In this document: positions 1 to 7,778 of the stretch, piece by piece
Numbering within the stretch: the first letter of the stretch is position 1
Layout of the letters: the number at the start of each line of letters is the position of its first letter
Position numbers and translations under genes: made by a program
Notes under the pieces: model-generated
Database searches by the model: none
What the model saw: the letters and a program-made list of their open reading frames with translations, nothing else
What the model was told of the DNA's origin: nothing
Origin: Williamwhitmania sp035530955
Lineage (GTDB): Bacteria > Bacteroidota > Bacteroidia > Bacteroidales > Williamwhitmaniaceae
Assembly: GCA_035530955.1 (NCBI GenBank)
Contig: DATKTT010000153.1
Coordinates: 1-7,962 of the forward strand
Direction of reading: 5' to 3'
Length of the DNA stretch: 7,962 nucleotides

Positions 1-3000
1 CACCATTACCGATGCCAGTGGAAGAACACTCTCTGGCCAGACGCTTCAGGCATTTATCAATTCTGTTTCGAATGCGCCACTGCTAAGCATTGGTTTAAAC
101 TGCGCCATGGGTGCAAACCAGCTCCTACCCTTCCTTGCTGAGCTTTCGCAGAATACCGAATTCTTTGTGAGCGCCCATCCCAATGCCGGGTTGCCCAATC
201 AACTGGGTGAATACGAAGAAACTGCACAGGAAATGGCCAGCGTGGTGGAGCAATACCTGCAGCGCGGATTGGTGAATATTGTGGGAGGATGCTGTGGAAC
301 TACACCAGCCCACATAGCCCTTATTGCCGAACTCGCGCAGAAATTCCCTCCCCGTAAACCTGTTGAACTGCCAAAATATTCCAGATATAGTGGGTTGGAA
401 CCGTTGGAACTTCGACCGGAAATCAACTTCTTGAATATTGGGGAACGAACCAACGTGGCCGGCTCCAAAAAGTTTGCCCGCCTTATTGCCGAAGGAAAAT
501 ACGAGGAGGCGTTGTCCGTTGCCCGTGAGCAGGTTGAAGGCGGAGCACAGGTAATCGACGTATGCATGGACGATGCCCTTATTGAGGGAGAAAAGGCCAT
601 GACCACCTTCCTTAACTATGTGGCTGCAGAACCAGACATTTCGCGCGTTCCTGTAATGATTGACTCTTCCAAGTTCAGCATTATTGAAGCCGGACTGAAA
701 TGCGTGCAGGGAAAATCCATAGTAAACTCCATTAGCCTAAAGGAAGGTGAAAAGCAATTTGTTGCCCACGCAAAAACCATTCGACGCTATGGTGCCGCCA
801 TGGTAGTAATGCTTTTCGACGAGAAAGGGCAGGCTGCAACCACCCAGCACCGAATTGAGGTAATCCAACGAAGCTATAATCTGCTTGTCTTAAAGGCTGG
901 AATAAGGCCCGAAGATATAATATTCGACCCCAATATTCTGGCCATCGGTACCGGTATTGCCGAACATGCAAACCATGCCGTGAGCTTTATTGAAACCTGT
1001 AGGTGGATTAAGGAAAACCTTCCAAGGGTAAAGATTAGCGGTGGGGTGAGCAACCTCTCCTTTAGCTTCAGGGGAAACAACACAATTCGCGAAGCCATTC
1101 ACTCCGTTTTTCTCTACCATGCCAGCAGAGCAGGCATGGATATGGGTATTGTAAACCCATCCATGCTCATGATCTACAGCGAAATTCCTGCCAACCTGCT
1201 TCAGCTCACTGAGGACTTGGTGCTCAATCGACGGAAAGATGCTACGGAACGGCTACTGGCCTTTGCCGAGAATCTGCACGATGAAAAGCAGGAAAATGTA
1301 AAGCAGAATGAGTGGCGAGATGCTCCGGTGGAAAAACGGCTATCCCACTCTTTAGTCAAAGGCATTACCGAGTTCATTGCACAGGACACCGAGGAGGCAC
1401 GGCAACAATTTGCCAGTGGACTTGACGTAATTGAGGGTCCGCTGATGGATGGAATGAAGATTGTTGGTGAACTTTTTGGCTCAGGAAAAATGTTTCTACC
1501 TCAGGTGGTAAAGAGTGCACGGGTTATGAAAATGGCCGTTAGCATTCTTCAACCCTACATTGAGGAGGAGCGGAAGCAAGGTAAAATGATGCAATCAGCA
1601 GGAAAGATTTTACTTGCAACCGTAAAGGGTGACGTGCACGATATAGGAAAAAACATCGTGGGTGTTGTGCTCTCGTGCAATGGATTCGAGATAATCGATC
1701 TTGGAGTAATGGTTACCACTGAAAAAATAGTGGAGGAAGCGATAAAACAGAAGGTTAACTTAGTTGGACTTAGTGGACTGATCACACCATCGCTCGACGA
1801 AATGGTCCAGGTGGCTAAGGAGATGGAGCGACAGAAGCTTTCCATCCCAATCATGATTGGTGGTGCCACAACATCAAAACTTCATACAGCCCTTAAGATA
1901 GACCATGAATATAGTGGCGGTGTTGTTCATGTGAAGGATGCTTCACTTGCTGCCATGGTGGCTTCCAAACTTATTAACGACAAAACGAGGAAAGAATTTA
2001 TTCAAGATACCCGCAAAGATTACAAACGAGTAGTTGACAACTATACTGCTGAAAAGATAGAGGTTATTCCCCTTTTGACAGCAAGGAACAATGCACTTAA
2101 AACTGACTGGGATGCCTACAACCCACCCAAGCCAGCAAGGATAGGAGTTTGTGCCTATATTGATTACCCGCTAGAGGAGATTCGGTCATATATTGATTGG
2201 ACATTCTTCTTTTTTGCTTGGAATATTAGTGGGAGATATCCAGCCATACTAAAGGATCCGGTGAAGGGAAAGGAAGCTCAAAAACTCTTTGAGGATGCCA
2301 ATTCGCTGCTTGATATTATTACTAAGGACAAATCCTTTTCGGCAAAAGGTGCTGTTGGAATGTTTCACGCCAACTCTAAGGGAGACGATATTATTATATA
2401 TGCTGATGACCTTCGAGACAATATCCTTCAACATTTTCCGCAGCTACGCAATCAAGAAAAGAAGGTAAACAATGAGCCAAACTTGTGCCTTTCCGACTAT
2501 GTAGCACCAGCAGAATCGGGAAAGGAGGATTATTTTGGTGTATTTGCTGTTACTATTTTTGGTGCAGAACAGCTAGCCAAAGTATACCAGGAACGAAACG
2601 ACGAATACAACGCCATTATGGTTAAGATATTGGCCGACAGGCTTGCTGAAGCCTTTGCCGAGCTGCTACACCATAAAGTTCGTAAGGAAATTTGGGCCTA
2701 TGCACCCAACGAAAAGGAGAGCATTGATGAGATGATAAAAGGGCATTACTTAGGAATTCGGCCAGCACCTGGATACCCAGCCTGTCCGGACCATAGAGGA
2801 AAAACGCTAATATTTGATCTACTTTCGGCCCAGGAACATATTGGCATCCAGCTAACCGAAAATCTAGCCATGATACCTGGAGCCTCCGTCTCTGGATATT
2901 ACTTTTCTCATCCAGCTAGCAAGTATTTTAACGTTGGCAAAATTGCACCCGATCAGCTTACTGATTATGCAGAGAGACTTAATCTATCTCAAGAAGAGGT

Positions 3001-3031
3001 AATTAAATTTATGCCAACCTTTATCTTGTAA
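1..3031 (+). CDS. metH: Cobalamin-dependent methionine synthase MetH, 5'-truncated by the window edge
   Basis: MetH transfers a methyl group from 5-methyl-tetrahydrofolate to homocysteine through bound cobalamin, in the cytoplasm. The reading frame is open from base 2, so the ATG at 107 is internal and not the start. The 1009 visible residues match E. coli MetH (1227 aa) from about residue 214 on. Domains in order: the end of the homocysteine/zinc domain, with zinc ligands Cys34 (GLNCAMG) and Cys97-Cys98 (VGGCCGTTP), equivalent to E. coli 247, 310 and 311; a pterin-binding barrel at about 140-400, starting near NIGERTNVAGS; the cobalamin cap and binding domains at about 430-660, with GDVHDIGKN placing the cobalt-ligand His at 546 (E. 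coli 759), then GLSGL and IGGATTS; and the C-terminal SAM-dependent reactivation domain at about 690-1009, with Asp732 and RPAPGYPACP (Arg920, Tyr925). All four modules are in one chain, unlike split MetH versions. One oddity is Phe735 where the family usually has Pro. It ends in TAA, 62 bases before metF on the same strand. Confidence 0.97.
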   Translation, partial: TITDASGRTLSGQTLQAFINSVSNAPLLSIGLNCAMGANQLLPFLAELSQNTEFFVSAHPNAGLPNQLGEYEETAQEMASVVEQYLQRGLVNIVGGCCGTTPAHIALIAELAQKFPPRKPVELPKYSRYSGLEPLELRPEINFLNIGERTNVAGSKKFARLIAEGKYEEALSVAREQVEGGAQVIDVCMDDALIEGEKAMTTFLNYVAAEPDISRVPVMIDSSKFSIIEAGLKCVQGKSIVNSISLKEGEKQFVAHAKTIRRYGAAMVVMLFDEKGQAATTQHRIEVIQRSYNLLVLKAGIRPEDIIFDPNILAIGTGIAEHANHAVSFIETCRWIKENLPRVKISGGVSNLSFSFRGNNTIREAIHSVFLYHASRAGMDMGIVNPSMLMIYSEIPANLLQLTEDLVLNRRKDATERLLAFAENLHDEKQENVKQNEWRDAPVEKRLSHSLVKGITEFIAQDTEEARQQFASGLDVIEGPLMDGMKIVGELFGSGKMFLPQVVKSARVMKMAVSILQPYIEEERKQGKMMQSAGKILLATVKGDVHDIGKNIVGVVLSCNGFEIIDLGVMVTTEKIVEEAIKQKVNLVGLSGLITPSLDEMVQVAKEMERQKLSIPIMIGGATTSKLHTALKIDHEYSGGVVHVKDASLAAMVASKLINDKTRKEFIQDTRKDYKRVVDNYTAEKIEVIPLLTARNNALKTDWDAYNPPKPARIGVCAYIDYPLEEIRSYIDWTFFFFAWNISGRYPAILKDPVKGKEAQKLFEDANSLLDIITKDKSFSAKGAVGMFHANSKGDDIIIYADDLRDNILQHFPQLRNQEKKVNNEPNLCLSDYVAPAESGKEDYFGVFAVTIFGAEQLAKVYQERNDEYNAIMVKILADRLAEAFAELLHHKVRKEIWAYAPNEKESIDEMIKGHYLGIRPAPGYPACPDHRGKTLIFDLLSAQEHIGIQLTENLAMIPGASVSGYYFSHPASKYFNVGKIAPDQLTDYAERLNLSQEEVIKFMPTFIL

Positions 3032-3093
3032 AGCAAACTTTTCAGAAATTCGAATAGAATCAACATATCAGGAATAGCAAACCATAGACAACC

Positions 3094-4047
3094 ATGACCA
3101 TAACAGAACATCTGCAAAAGGCCACTTCAACCCTGTTCTCATTTGAGTTGCTGCCTCCACTAAAAGGGGAAAACCTTCAATCAATTTTCAATGCTATCGA
3201 TCCGCTTTTGGAGTTTTCACCAGCATATATAAACGTTACCTACCACCGTGAAGAGGTGGTGTACCAAAAAAATGCCGATGGGTCACTGTTTCCCAAAGTT
3301 CTCAGGCGAAGACCTGGTACAGTTGGTATTGCAGCCGCTATTCAGCACCGCTACAACCTCGATGTAGTGCCGCACCTTATTTGCGGTGGCTTCAGCGTGG
3401 AAGAGACTGAGGATGCCTTAATCGATTTTGATTTTCTAGGTATCCAAAACATTTTGGCCGTAAGGGGTGATTCCGATAAAATTACCGGAAAGTTTGAACC
3501 AAAGCCTGGTGGTCACCACCATGCTGTTGATCTGGTAAAACAAGTAATGAGGATGAACAGTGGGAAATATATTGATGAGAATATTGAAGCGGCCAATCCA
3601 ACAAGTTTTTGCGTAGGAGTTGCAGGCTATCCTGAGAAGCATACAGAAGCGCCAAACATGGCCACCGACCTAATGCACCTAAAGGAAAAAGTTGATGCCG
3701 GTGCTGCCTACATTGTTACGCAGCTGTTTTTCGATAATAGCAAGTTCTTTGCCTTTGTGGAAAATTGTCGAAAAATTGGCATAACTGTTCCTATTATTCC
3801 AGGTATTAAACCCATCTCCTTAAAGGAACACCTAAACATTTTACCACGCGTTTTTAATGTTGACTTACCGGAGGAACTGGTACGCGAACTTAACTTTTGC
3901 AAAGATAATAAGGCGGCCAGAGAGCTGGGTATAGAGTGGGCCATAAAACAAACGCAGGAACTTAAAAGGGCCGGAGTAGCCTCCATCCACTTTTACACCA
4001 TGGGGAAATCGGACAATATTGCCCGAATAGCAAGAGCAATCTACTAG
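3094..4047 (+). CDS. metF: 5,10-methylenetetrahydrofolate reductase MetF
   Basis: MetF is a cytoplasmic flavoprotein that reduces 5,10-methylene- to 5-methyl-tetrahydrofolate, the methyl donor for MetH. The protein has 317 residues, against 296 in E. coli. Visible landmarks: FSFELLPP near the N-terminus with the catalytic Glu at 18 (E. coli Glu28, motif FEFFPP); ILAVRGD with Asp126 (E. coli Asp120, flavin tuning); GVAGYPEKH at about 175-183; and VTQLFFD with Gln210 (E. coli Gln183, folate contact), followed by PIIPGIKPIS. The extra length over E. coli includes a segment at about 130-170 after the RGD motif, containing GGHHHAVDLV; I recall this from Bacteroidota homologues. The start is firm: an in-frame TAG at 3085-3087 lies just upstream and this is the first ATG after it. 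There is no Shine-Dalgarno-like sequence, as is usual in this phylum. With metH upstream on the same strand, co-transcription is likely. The stop lies 16 bases from the converging kinase gene. Confidence 0.96.
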   Translation: MTITEHLQKATSTLFSFELLPPLKGENLQSIFNAIDPLLEFSPAYINVTYHREEVVYQKNADGSLFPKVLRRRPGTVGIAAAIQHRYNLDVVPHLICGGFSVEETEDALIDFDFLGIQNILAVRGDSDKITGKFEPKPGGHHHAVDLVKQVMRMNSGKYIDENIEAANPTSFCVGVAGYPEKHTEAPNMATDLMHLKEKVDAGAAYIVTQLFFDNSKFFAFVENCRKIGITVPIIPGIKPISLKEHLNILPRVFNVDLPEELVRELNFCKDNKAARELGIEWAIKQTQELKRAGVASIHFYTMGKSDNIARIARAIY

Positions 4048-4063
4048 AGACTAGAACTGTAAA

Positions 4064-7000
4064 CTACAAATATCTCGACAACATTTCAAAAAGAATCTCC
4101 TGTTCAATTGGCTTGAATATATAGTCGTTGCAACCCGCCTTTATGGCTAAAGCCACATCAGGACTTTGGGTATAAGCCGATTGCGCTACTATTGGAATTT
4201 CTTGGTCGATTTCACGTATTTTTTTCATTGCGGTAATACCATCCATCACCGGCATCTTAATATCCATTAGCACAAGGTCGAACTGTTTACCATCCAAGAT
4301 GAAGTCCAACGCTTCTTTACCATTTCTTGCAATTACAACCTCCAGACCATATGGTTCTAAAATCTGCGATAATAAAAAGGCATTAATTCTATCATCCTCT
4401 GCTATAAGTAACTTCTTACCTGTCCAGTCAACGGTCAAGGTATTCTTCTCGTTTACCGTTGCCATTATGGGTGATTCCAGTGAAGGTGAATAAGCAATGG
4501 TGAAATAAAATGTAGATCCAACTTTAGGTTTCGAACTTACCCAAATATTTCCACCCATGAGTGTAACAATTGCCTTTGAGATGGCAAGACCAAGGCCAGT
4601 ACCACTCGCTAGTTTTGCAGAATCTGTCTCTGCCTGCCTAAATCGTTCAAAAATGAGCTGGTGATCAACCTCTGAAATCCCAATCCCTGTATCCTCAACA
4701 AAAAACTCGAGCAGACCTCCTTTTTGATGATATCCGAATTTCACATGGCCTGTATTGGTAAACTTAATCGCATTGCCAATAAGGTTGGTTAAGACCTGCT
4801 TTAACCTATCTCCATCTAGCATTAAGAAGGCATCCTCATCATGGGAATCTTTGAAAGTGAGAAGTTCAATTCCTTGCTCATTGGCTTTACCCATATGGAT
4901 GAGTTGCTGTTCATCTACCAGTTGATTGAGATTGATGGCAGAGGTATTTAGCTGAACCTGATTGGCTTCAATCCTCGAAATATCGATAAGATCATTTATA
5001 ATTGTGAGCAGCTGCTTGCCACTATTTTGAATTATGCCAACATATTGTTCCTCCTCAGTAATGGAATTATCCCTATTTAATAAAAGCTGCGAAAAACCGA
5101 TAATGCCATTCATGGGTGTTCGAATTTCGTGGCTCATGTTAGCAAGGAAAGCGGATTTTAGCCGGTCGCTCTCCTCTGCTTTGTTTTTTGCCTGTATGAG
5201 TTCGATATTCTGAAGTTCTATTTCCCGATTCTTGCGTCTTACCTCCTCTTCTGCTTGCTTTCGAACAGAAACATCGCGATATATGCCATACACACCAAGC
5301 TTGCCTCCCTTAAAAACGATAGGGTTAGCCAAAATAGAGACATAAACAGACGACCCATCCTTACGGTAACGGATTGCTTCGTACACCTCAGGGGTACCTC
5401 TGTTTGCTGAAAAGAAAACCCTGTTCGATTCATCAATTAGATGTTTTGGAACAATCAGGTCATTCAGCGGTTTACCCTGAGCCTCCTCCTTCGAATATCC
5501 AAAAAGTTTGGTAAACTCGGCATTGATTCGAAGAATAGTTTGGTCGAGATCAAGAATAACAATGGCCTCTGGGGACCACTCAAAAAGCTGCTCAAAGTAA
5601 ACCCGCTCCAGCTCAATGGCCTCCTCTGCTATTTTTCTTTCTGTTACATCGATGGCTAAGCCCACCACACCAATGGGCATACCTTTCCTATCAAGCTGGG
5701 GAGAGAAGATGGTATCAAGCAAAACCCCATTCATCTCAAACGTCTCTTGAATAATATTACCTGCCAAACTCTCCTCGATAGCCAGTCTTATTTCAGGAAA
5801 AGAAGAATACATTTCCAGTGCACTTTTACCAACCACCTCGCCCGGCATGAGGCCTAGCTTTGCCAATCCCTTACCTTCCGAAAGAATAAAGCGACCCTCT
5901 TTATCCAATGTAAATACAATTGCTTCAATGTTTGTTGCAACAACCCTAAATCGGGCTTCGCTATCCTGCAAGGCCTTTTCATAGCGCTTTCTTTCAGTTA
6001 TATCGCGCCAAACCACATAAAATACTGTATTCCCTTGAATTAGAATTGGCGTAAGCATTACTTCCACAGGCAACTCGCTACCATCCTCTTTGAAGTGTAC
6101 CCATTCAAATCGAGCATATCCATTCATCATTGCATGCTCAATCATACTATCCATTTTTGCTGCAGAGTCAATCCCATCCTGCCTTTGGGGCGAGATATCA
6201 AGTGGACTCGTTCCAACTAAATCGTCCTTGCTACTATATCCCAAAACCTTGAGTGTGGCAATATTGCAATCAATAATAGAGGTTGATGAAAGGAGAAGAA
6301 TTGGATCGGAGGACTCTTCATACAACCGGCGGAATGTCTCCTCGCGCTCACTAATTTGAGCTTTATAGTAAACCCTATCGGTAATATCACGAATTATGGA
6401 CTGATAGCTTCCATCGGGCATTTTCTTTGAGTGCATTTCAACAATCACTTTTGTGCCATCAGGACGTAACAGGTAGCGCTCCAGCACAACGGTGTGTCCA
6501 GCACTTAACAAATCGAACCGAAACGGCTTCTCCTCTATGATGTCACTCGGAAAAAGATCGGAGATATATCTTCCTACCACCTGATCTCTAGCCAGACCAC
6601 TAATCTCCAAAAAGCGGGAGTTTGTTTCAATAATATTTCCCTTAGAGTCGCCAATTAAAAACCCATCGACTGCAAATTCCACAATTTCATGGTACATCTG
6701 CTCGCTCCGCGACAGGGCATGTTCCATCATTTCAAGCTGACTAACATCTCGAAACTCCGTTACCCTCACTATCTTCCCGCCCAGAGATACCTGCTTTCCT
6801 TGAATTTGCAGTGGATATCTCGACTCGTCCTTTCTCTGTCCTACAACCTGATAGGGAAGTTCATATCCTTCCAATATATTTTGCATCACCTGATCACGAA
6901 ACTCCGGTGCAATGAGCAGTAGTCCATTCATCCCCATTAACTCCTCATGCGAAAATCCTGTTAATATGGAAAGTTGCCCGTTTGCCTCAATGATAATTCC

Positions 7001-7474
7001 TTTATCGTGAATACCTATGCCGCCAAAGGATGCTTCCGATAGCACCTTGAAACGTTGCTCACTCTCCTGCAAAGCTTTTTGATAATATTTTGCATTTTGC
7101 AAATTCTGGAGAGATATTAAAATAGTGATTATGCCATCCCCAGAGCTAGTGGCAGTCAAAGTTTCGGTAATTTGGTATAGAATATAGTCCCCACTCAATG
7201 CTTTTAAATGAATTAGCATTGAAAATTCCGAAAATAGAGCATTACCAATTATTAAGTCCTCCTCTTTTTCCCTGAGTAGAGGATGCTCATCAGCCTGCAA
7301 AAAATTCCAGTAAAAAGGGCTAATATCTTTTACTTGTTCCAAAGTATAACCCAATTCCTCCGTTATAAACACATGAAGATATTCAACCTCCCCAATCGTA
7401 GGTTTATATACTAATTTTGTAATAGGTATTAGAAATAATTCACCGCTACCCATTGCTTTTGGAGGTAAGGTCAT
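4064..7474 (-). CDS. Cytoplasmic multi-PAS hybrid sensor histidine kinase/response regulator
   Basis: This 1136-residue protein (counted from the ATG at 7474) is a hybrid two-component kinase. It has no signal peptide or membrane segment, so it should sense something in the cytoplasm. In order: a degenerate PAS_3-like domain at about 25-127; five clearer PAS domains at about 137-247, 254-369, 376-496, 503-614 and 622-741, ending in DVSQ, DITDR, DITERK, DVTERK and DVSVRK; a charged helical linker at about 741-770; HisKA with SHEIRTPMNGI (phosphoacceptor His782); an HATPase domain with N-box NLIGNAIKFTN (Asn901), DTGIGI (928-933), FERF and GTGLGLAI (958-965); and a C-terminal receiver at about 1021-1136 with acidic pocket Glu1026-Asp1027-Asp1028, phosphoacceptor Asp1071 in LMDIKMPVMDG, Ser1099 and Lys1121. 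All catalytic residues look intact. There is no DNA-binding output and no HPt domain, so the phosphate must pass to a partner not seen here. An in-frame TTG at 7483 would add three residues; ATG is preferred because TTG starts are rare in this phylum. The signal and target cannot be read from the sequence. Confidence 0.95.
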   Translation of the reverse strand: MTLPPKAMGSGELFLIPITKLVYKPTIGEVEYLHVFITEELGYTLEQVKDISPFYWNFLQADEHPLLREKEEDLIIGNALFSEFSMLIHLKALSGDYILYQITETLTATSSGDGIITILISLQNLQNAKYYQKALQESEQRFKVLSEASFGGIGIHDKGIIIEANGQLSILTGFSHEELMGMNGLLLIAPEFRDQVMQNILEGYELPYQVVGQRKDESRYPLQIQGKQVSLGGKIVRVTEFRDVSQLEMMEHALSRSEQMYHEIVEFAVDGFLIGDSKGNIIETNSRFLEISGLARDQVVGRYISDLFPSDIIEEKPFRFDLLSAGHTVVLERYLLRPDGTKVIVEMHSKKMPDGSYQSIIRDITDRVYYKAQISEREETFRRLYEESSDPILLLSSTSIIDCNIATLKVLGYSSKDDLVGTSPLDISPQRQDGIDSAAKMDSMIEHAMMNGYARFEWVHFKEDGSELPVEVMLTPILIQGNTVFYVVWRDITERKRYEKALQDSEARFRVVATNIEAIVFTLDKEGRFILSEGKGLAKLGLMPGEVVGKSALEMYSSFPEIRLAIEESLAGNIIQETFEMNGVLLDTIFSPQLDRKGMPIGVVGLAIDVTERKIAEEAIELERVYFEQLFEWSPEAIVILDLDQTILRINAEFTKLFGYSKEEAQGKPLNDLIVPKHLIDESNRVFFSANRGTPEVYEAIRYRKDGSSVYVSILANPIVFKGGKLGVYGIYRDVSVRKQAEEEVRRKNREIELQNIELIQAKNKAEESDRLKSAFLANMSHEIRTPMNGIIGFSQLLLNRDNSITEEEQYVGIIQNSGKQLLTIINDLIDISRIEANQVQLNTSAINLNQLVDEQQLIHMGKANEQGIELLTFKDSHDEDAFLMLDGDRLKQVLTNLIGNAIKFTNTGHVKFGYHQKGGLLEFFVEDTGIGISEVDHQLIFERFRQAETDSAKLASGTGLGLAISKAIVTLMGGNIWVSSKPKVGSTFYFTIAYSPSLESPIMATVNEKNTLTVDWTGKKLLIAEDDRINAFLLSQILEPYGLEVVIARNGKEALDFILDGKQFDLVLMDIKMPVMDGITAMKKIREIDQEIPIVAQSAYTQSPDVALAIKAGCNDYIFKPIEQEILFEMLSRYL

Positions 7475-7487
7475 ACTTAGCAATAAT

Positions 7488-7565
7488 ATTTACAGCTCTT
7501 ATTTACAACGAATTAATCAAACGAATAATGAAAATGGGAGAATAAATCGTCAATCCTAATTTACA
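7488..7565. repeat. Three direct copies of ATTTACA upstream of the kinase start
   Basis: The heptamer ATTTACA (TGTAAAT in the kinase sense) occurs at 7488-7494, 7501-7507 and 7559-7565. The first two copies start 13 bases apart, and the third is the left half of a perfect palindrome. The nearest copy begins 14 bases before the kinase ATG at 7474. Repeated half-sites of this kind can be binding sites for a regulator, but AT-rich DNA also makes such repeats by chance. No known regulator is assigned. Confidence 0.4.
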
Positions 7566-7571
7566 GTAAAT
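7559..7571. repeat. 13-base perfect palindrome, operator-like
   Basis: ATTTACAGTAAAT is perfectly symmetric around the central A at 7565, with six paired bases on each side. It lies 84 bases upstream of the kinase ATG and about 207 bases upstream of the lipoprotein ATG. The copy at 7501-7513 (ATTTACAACGAAT) matches it at 10 of 13 positions. The symmetry is seen directly. A role as an operator is inference. Confidence 0.4.
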
Positions 7572-7607
7572 AATGGATTCTAACAATAATAAATGTTTGA
7601 AGCTAAT

Positions 7608-7654
7608 TCATTGCCATCCTACTAAAAACAAATTGTAGTGCAGAATGGCATTGA
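7608..7654. repeat. Imperfect inverted repeat midway between divergent start codons
   Basis: The left arm TCATTGCCATCCTACTA (7608-7624) and right arm TAGTGCAGAATGGCATTGA (7636-7654) are separated by 11 bases. Pairing them gives 15 pairs with two mismatches and a two-base bulge on the right arm; the core is TGCCAT against ATGGCA. The centre, near 7631, is almost at the midpoint between the ATG at 7474 and the ATG at 7779. It could be a protein-binding dyad or an RNA hairpin in either leader. It has no U-tract, so it is not a typical intrinsic terminator. Confidence 0.5.
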
Positions 7655-7778
7655 TTAACAAGTTGCTCCATGTTAGCGAAGGTTTGCACACAATAATAGT
7701 ACAAAAATCCTAGAGAAAAAGGGAACGACCTATACCAAATTCCGTAACTTGGTGGCGCAAAACAGAAAACTTAAAACC

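Larger units (their letters stand above)
7475..7778. other. Divergent intergenic region between the kinase and lipoprotein genes
   Basis: This AT-rich stretch of 304 bases separates two divergent start codons and must hold the promoters of both genes. I found no convincing match to the Bacteroidota promoter pattern (TTTG near -33, TAnnTTTG near -7) with proper spacing on either strand, so no promoter is called. It holds repeated ATTTACA heptamers, a short palindrome and a longer imperfect inverted repeat, each listed separately. Only very short ORFs are present (21 and 22 codons on the + strand), and none is convincing. Confidence 0.7.

Noticed and set aside
125..2434. Several ORFs of 60-135 codons on the - strand within metH
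   Set aside because: They are antisense shadows of a strongly conserved gene, and none has a recognisable motif.
107..3031. ATG at 107 as the start of metH
   Set aside because: The frame stays open to base 2 and the residues before it (ITDASGRTLSG onward) match conserved MetH sequence, so the gene simply begins outside the window.
3032..3093. Riboswitch or terminator between metH and metF
   Set aside because: The 62 bases show no hairpin or T-tract and are too short for a known SAM or cobalamin riboswitch.
4048..4063. Bidirectional terminator between metF and the kinase gene
   Set aside because: Only a four-base TCTA/TAGA symmetry is present around the metF stop, with no T-run.
7481..7483. 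TTG start for the hybrid kinase at 7483
   Set aside because: It adds only three residues, and an ATG follows at 7474. TTG starts are rare in this phylum and no ribosome-binding site favours it. It is not excluded.
7573..7638. 21-codon ORF on the + strand in the intergenic region
   Set aside because: It is very short, AT-rich and asparagine/lysine-rich as expected by chance, has no ribosome-binding signal and overlaps the inverted repeat.
7645..7713. 22-codon ORF (begins MALINKLLHV) followed in another frame by an open stretch leading into the lipoprotein
   Set aside because: It could be read as a frameshifted leader or gene remnant, but both pieces are short and match no family I know. The lipoprotein signal peptide fits the ATG at 7779 exactly.
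7734..7753. Small inverted repeat ACCAA/TTGGT before the lipoprotein gene
   Set aside because: Five-base arms around a 10-base loop are too weak to separate from chance.
7475..7778. Bacteroidota-type promoters (TTTG and TAnnTTTG)
   Set aside because: TTTG elements exist, for example at 7683-7686, but none is followed at 19-21 bases by an acceptable -7 element. On the kinase strand TATTATTG is near-consensus but poorly spaced and too close to the ATG.
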